Shown one piece after another: positions 14,764-17,669 of a stretch of 17,669 bases of DNA. The position numbers were made by a program, and so were the translations under genes. Position 1 is the stretch's first letter. Every line of letters begins with the position of its first letter. The stretch covers positions 1-17,669 of the forward strand of contig CALDNM010000032.1 of assembly GCA_937915045.1 (NCBI GenBank). Direction: 5' to 3'. Below the pieces are notes generated by a model, which searched no databases, was not told where the DNA came from, and saw nothing but the letters and a program-made list of their open reading frames with translations. The DNA is from an uncultured Clostridia bacterium. Lineage in GTDB: Bacteria; Bacillota; Clostridia; Peptostreptococcales; Anaerovoracaceae.

Positions 14764-14812
14764 TCCTCAAGGTTAAGGGTCAGAGGCATCATGTGTGCGA
14801 AAGGAGAATGAA

Positions 14813-15616
14813 ATGAATATAAAGAATGCAGTGATAAATAATAAAAAGAAGATAATGATAACAGCCTTAGTCGCAGTCGCGGCGGCAGTGATAGCGGTCG
14901 CGTCAGCATCCGCGGTCAACGCGACGACAGTCAAAAGCTTAAAAAAGATTGCTTCCGCTTATGTCCCGTCAACGGCGACATTCCAGGAAATGGATCGTGA
15001 AAGAGGAAGATATGAGCTTGACTATTACGACAAGACAAACAATGAAGATTATACTGTGACTATCAGTAAGAAGACCAAAAAGGTCACACGCGTTGAACGC
15101 GACTGTGAAAACTGCAACGGGAACGCGACAGTAAAGCTCTCCAAGGCTGAAGCTGAAGCCGCGGTGAAGAAAGAATTCAGCGGCATCAAAAAGATTTCCT
15201 CAGTGCTCGAAAAAGACAGCGGTCTCTATGAGTACAGGGTCGAGTTCAGCGGCAGCAAGTTCCACGGAACAGCTTATGTCGATCCTTCAAGCGGCAAGAT
15301 CATAAGCAACGACTACCGTTACAGCAAAAGGACTAAAGACGCTGAGACTGCGGGCACAGACCCGATCTCAGAAAGTGAAGCTGAAAGCATCGTACTTAAA
15401 AAGATCCCGGGCGCTGTCATCACAGATATCGAGCTTGATACACACCGCGGCGTAAAGTATTATGAAGGCGAAGCAACACTCAGCAATAACGAATATGAAT
15501 TCATGATAAACGCTTCCACAGGAGAAATAACAAAGTGGACAACAGACACCAATGATAATGATAATGATGAAGAGTATAACGACAACGATCATGATGACAA
15601 TGACCACGATGACTGA
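14813..15616 (+). CDS. Secreted or membrane-anchored PepSY-repeat protein with acidic His-rich tail
   Basis: The only plus-strand gene: 267 residues. An N-terminal hydrophobic segment (about 14-37) ends ASASAVNA, either an uncleaved anchor or a signal peptide. Three PepSY-like units follow, at about 50-97, 107-173 and 184-242. Each consists of a helix followed by a YEYRVEF- or YYEGEATL-type strand and then D/NxSTGxI. A CENC pair (98-101) separates units one and two. The last ~20 residues are almost only Asp, Asn, Glu and His, a likely divalent-metal-binding tail. The ATG at 14813 follows AAAGGAG with good spacing; an in-frame GTG at 14795 overlaps nothing useful and lacks a site. It is divergent from the two-component pair, as ykoI is near ykoGH. 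PepSY modules are linked to peptidase inhibition or envelope sensing; the exact role here is unknown. Confidence 0.88.
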   Translation: MNIKNAVINNKKKIMITALVAVAAAVIAVASASAVNATTVKSLKKIASAYVPSTATFQEMDRERGRYELDYYDKTNNEDYTVTISKKTKKVTRVERDCENCNGNATVKLSKAEAEAAVKKEFSGIKKISSVLEKDSGLYEYRVEFSGSKFHGTAYVDPSSGKIISNDYRYSKRTKDAETAGTDPISESEAESIVLKKIPGAVITDIELDTHRGVKYYEGEATLSNNEYEFMINASTGEITKWTTDTNDNDNDEEYNDNDHDDNDHDD

Positions 15617-15642
15617 TAGAAGTTAGACTATATATATGCAAA

Positions 15643-15684
15643 ATCCCCCGATACTCATCTCGAGTTTCGGGGGATATTTTTTTT
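15643..15684 (+). terminator. Strong terminator between the convergent PepSY and tsf genes
   Basis: ATCCCCCGA (15643-15651) pairs with TCGGGGGAT (15667-15675). After a T-T mismatch, an inner ACTC/GAGT stem closes the loop. Eight T follow on the plus strand. On the minus strand a run of four T follows, so it may also stop tsf transcripts, less efficiently. Confidence 0.92.
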
Positions 15685-15696
15685 CATATCATCAGA

Positions 15697-16620
15697 TTAT
15701 TTTTTAGCTGCTTCAGCCTGCTGCGCAGCGACTTCAGCCGCGAAATCTTCTTCCTTCTTTTCTACGCCTTCTCCAACTTCGAAGCGTACATATGAAGCGA
15801 TCTTCATGTCCTTGCCGATCGCCTTGCCGGCATTCGCGACATACTCTTCAACAGTGACATCGCTGTCCTTGACAAATTTCTGATCTACGAGGCAGACCTC
15901 CTTGAGTTCTTTCTTGATCTTGCCTTCTACGATCCTGTCTACCATCTCAGGCTTTTTGCCTTCGTTCAGGACTTCCTGTTTGAGGACTTCCTTCTCATGG
16001 TCGAGATAAGCCTGATCGACTTTCGTTTCATCGAGGAATTCCGGTTTCATAGAAGCTACCTGCATAGCTACATCTTTTCCAACAGTCTGGATCTCATCGA
16101 GCAAAGCATCAGTCTTGATACCAACTATGACCGCGATCTTTCCCATATTGTGGAGATATCCCGCGTATACTACTCCAGGCTCGCTGAGCTTCTGGAATCT
16201 TCTGATGTTCATGTTCTCACCGATCTTTGAGATCTTCTGTGTGAGAGCTTCGTTGACAGTACCGCCGTCAAAGCTCAGAGCCTTGAACGCGTCGATATCA
16301 GCAGCGTCATTATCGAGAGCAAGCTTCGCGAGTCCTTCTACAAAGTCGATGAACTCCTGGTTCTTAGCTACGAAATCTGTCTCTGAATTGACTTCTACGA
16401 CAGCAGCCGATTTTCCGTCTTCAGCGATCGCGAACTTCGCGAGTCCTTCAGCAGCGATCCTGCCTTCCTTTTTCTTGACCTTTGAAAGTCCTTTTTCTCT
16501 GAGGACTTCGATAGCCTTATCTATATTCGCGTCAGCCTCTTCAAGAGCCTTTTTGCAGTCCATCATGCCTGCTCCTGTGATCTCACGCAGTTCTTTTACC
16601 TGTTTTGCTGTAATAGCCAT
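15697..16620 (-). CDS. tsf: Translation elongation factor Ts
   Basis: EF-Ts recycles EF-Tu by exchanging GDP for GTP in the cytosol. The 307-residue protein has the N-terminal UBA-like helical domain (about 1-45), with the canonical start AxxVKELREITGAGMMDCKKAL. The EF-Tu-contact signature SETDFVAKN is at 79-87, with the key T81-D82-F83 residues. The core and the dimerisation-type insert follow, ending in an Ala/Gln-rich tail. Length and motifs are normal for Firmicutes. The ATG at 16618-16620 follows AGGAGG. It sits 27 bases after rpsB, the ancient rpsB-tsf operon order, and is transcribed from the rpsB promoter. It is convergent with the PepSY gene across a shared terminator. Confidence 0.98.
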   Translation of the reverse strand: MAITAKQVKELREITGAGMMDCKKALEEADANIDKAIEVLREKGLSKVKKKEGRIAAEGLAKFAIAEDGKSAAVVEVNSETDFVAKNQEFIDFVEGLAKLALDNDAADIDAFKALSFDGGTVNEALTQKISKIGENMNIRRFQKLSEPGVVYAGYLHNMGKIAVIVGIKTDALLDEIQTVGKDVAMQVASMKPEFLDETKVDQAYLDHEKEVLKQEVLNEGKKPEMVDRIVEGKIKKELKEVCLVDQKFVKDSDVTVEEYVANAGKAIGKDMKIASYVRFEVGEGVEKKEEDFAAEVAAQQAEAAKK

Positions 16621-16647
16621 ATTGCATTTCCTCCTACTATAGATACC

Positions 16648-17427
16648 TTATGCTTCCGCCTGCTCTTCTGCTGCTGGTTTTTCGGCAGATGCTTCTGCTT
16701 CCTCAGCTCCCTCTGCTTCCGCGGCAGGAGCCTCATCATAAGCCTCGCCCTGATTCGCTTCTACTATAGCGTCTGCCATAGTGCTTGAGATCAGTTTGAC
16801 CGCTCTGATAGCGTCATCATTTGCCGGGATGACAAAGTCGACATCATCAGGATCGCAATTTGTATCTACGATGCCTATCACAGGGATGCCCAGGATCTTA
16901 GCTTCCTTGACCGCGATCCTCTCTTTCTTAGGATCGACTACGAACATAGCAGCCGGCATTCCGTGCATATCTTTGATGCCGCCGAGGAATTTCTCAAGCT
17001 TTTCAGCTTCACGATGGATGCTGAGTACTTCCTTCTTGGAAAGCTTCTCGAATGTGCCGTCTTCTTCCATAGCATTGATATCGTTGAGTCTCTTTATTCT
17101 CTTTGAGATAGTCTTATAGTTTGTAAGCATCCCGCCGAGCCATCTCTGATTGACATAGTACTGTCCGCATCTTTTTGCTTCGTCTTCGATAGCTGCCTGA
17201 GCCTGCTTCTTAGTTCCTACAAAGAGGATAGGTCTTCCCGTCTCTCCGACCTCCTTCATAAAAGCGTAAGCCTTGTCGATGAGTTTCACCGTCTTCTGAA
17301 GATCGATGATATAGATCCCATTTCTCTCTGTGAAGATGTACGGAGCCATTTTAGGGTTCCATCTTCTTGTCTGATGTCCGAAATGGACACCTGCTTCCAA
17401 TAACTGTTTCATTGAAACTACTGACAT
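16648..17427 (-). CDS. rpsB: 30S ribosomal protein S2
   Basis: S2 binds late at the 30S head-body junction and is needed for S1 and mRNA handling. The 259 residues show every family hallmark: MKQLLEAGVHFGHQTRRWNP near the start, RNGIYIIDLQKT, the QRWLGGMLTNYKTI segment, VVDPKKERIAVKEAKILGIP, and the nucleotide-like VDTNCDPDDVDFVIPANDDA. The last ~35 residues are an acidic Glu/Ala-rich extension seen in many Clostridia S2 proteins. The ATG at 17425-17427 has a GGAGG site (17436-17440). It leads the rpsB-tsf operon and has a structured leader of about 125 nt, a plausible place for S2 autoregulation. Confidence 0.98.
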   Translation of the reverse strand: MSVVSMKQLLEAGVHFGHQTRRWNPKMAPYIFTERNGIYIIDLQKTVKLIDKAYAFMKEVGETGRPILFVGTKKQAQAAIEDEAKRCGQYYVNQRWLGGMLTNYKTISKRIKRLNDINAMEEDGTFEKLSKKEVLSIHREAEKLEKFLGGIKDMHGMPAAMFVVDPKKERIAVKEAKILGIPVIGIVDTNCDPDDVDFVIPANDDAIRAVKLISSTMADAIVEANQGEAYDEAPAAEAEGAEEAEASAEKPAAEEQAEA

Positions 17428-17556
17428 GTTTTTTTCCTCCTGGTTTTATACCTCCACCGATGCTTTTTGATCACAGAGACCGCTTGCGCGGCACCGACTG
17501 TGACAGGCCCGGTGTGCGAATTTATTTATCGGTGTCCAAATACGGACACCGATAAA
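17428..17556 (-). ncRNA. Structured 5' leader of rpsB (candidate autoregulatory element)
   Basis: Two hairpins are visible on the transcript. The first (17525-17556) has a perfect 13-bp stem in DNA, TTTATCGGTGTCC/GGACACCGATAAA, with a 6-base loop. At least ten of these base pairs lie at the very 5' end of the RNA. The second (17471-17503) has an outer TCACAG/CTGTGA stem, an internal bulge, and an inner CCGC-GCAA-GCGG hairpin with a GNRA-type loop. UCGGUG occurs three times in the RNA (17547-17552, 17492-17497, 17455-17460) and CACCG twice, so alternative pairings are possible. A second GGAGG (17451-17455) lies upstream of the real ribosome site. I know no named Firmicute S2 leader that it matches. 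Confidence 0.55.
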
Positions 17557-17557
17557 A

Positions 17558-17586
17558 ATTATACATTGAATTCACTGGATTTGCAA
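17558..17586 (-). promoter_or_regulatory. rpsB-tsf promoter
   Basis: TTGCAA (17581-17586) and a perfect TATAAT (17558-17563) on the minus strand are separated by exactly 17 bases, a strong sigma-A promoter. The predicted start is near 17551, inside the first arm of the leader hairpin. Confidence 0.8.
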
Positions 17587-17598
17587 GGTTTTTTTGAT

Positions 17599-17628
17599 GT
17601 TAAACCCTTATTTCCTCTTAACTGTCAA
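17599..17628 (-). promoter_or_regulatory. Possible second, upstream rpsB promoter
   Basis: A perfect TTGACA (17623-17628) is followed after 18 bases by TTTAAC (17599-17604), a 4-of-6 match to -10. It lies about 42 bases upstream of the main promoter and could be a tandem start. The rest of the window to 17669 shows no gene. Confidence 0.35.
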
Positions 17629-17669
17629 CACATATGTTACACTTTGAGAAGTATTCTGATACAACCTGA

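Overview
The window looks like chromosomal DNA of an anaerobic low- to mid-GC Firmicute, most likely a member of Clostridia. The signs are strong AGGAGG-type ribosome binding sites, a cobalamin-dependent (class II) ribonucleotide reductase, an ArAE_1-type exporter, a 4Fe-4S/FMN-binding membrane protein with its own ApbE, and Firmicute-style rpsB-tsf. I cannot name the genus. Thirteen of the fourteen genes lie on the minus strand; only the PepSY gene (14813-15616) is on the plus strand. I found no tRNA, rRNA, CRISPR array, transposase or prophage gene. No gene-free stretch exceeds about 240 bases.

Reading in the direction of minus-strand transcription, from the right edge: (1) rpsB-tsf, with a strong promoter (17558-17586) and a structured leader, ends at a bidirectional terminator shared with the convergent PepSY gene. 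(2) An OmpR-type response regulator and its membrane sensor kinase (4-bp overlap) are divergent from a secreted three-repeat PepSY protein with an Asp/Asn/His-rich tail, an arrangement like B. subtilis ykoGH/ykoI. (3) A secreted fibronectin type III protein has a hairpin plus U-run in its 5' leader. (4) A strong terminator is followed only 28 bases later by apbE, which overlaps a membrane 4Fe-4S/FMN-binding protein; the two form a self-contained flavinylation cassette for transmembrane electron transfer. (5) A small conserved protein overlaps a lipoprotein DNA/RNA nuclease by 4 bp. (6) An aromatic-acid-exporter-like membrane protein precedes a large soluble hybrid histidine kinase. (7) The nrdJ-deoC-ecsC-like cluster links deoxynucleotide synthesis with deoxyribose-phosphate breakdown; its last gene runs off the left edge.

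The best regulatory observation is upstream of nrdJ. A TTGCGA-17-TATGAT promoter has one candidate NrdR box inside its spacer and a second just after the predicted transcription start. Both share the 10-mer CGATATATTG in opposite orientation, 32 bp (about three helical turns) apart. The leader is only about 40 nt, too short for a cobalamin riboswitch. The best candidate for unusual biology is the apbE/FMN-binding pair: the acceptor Thr is predicted to lie outside the membrane, yet this ApbE has no visible export signal. I see no clearly new defence or mobile system.
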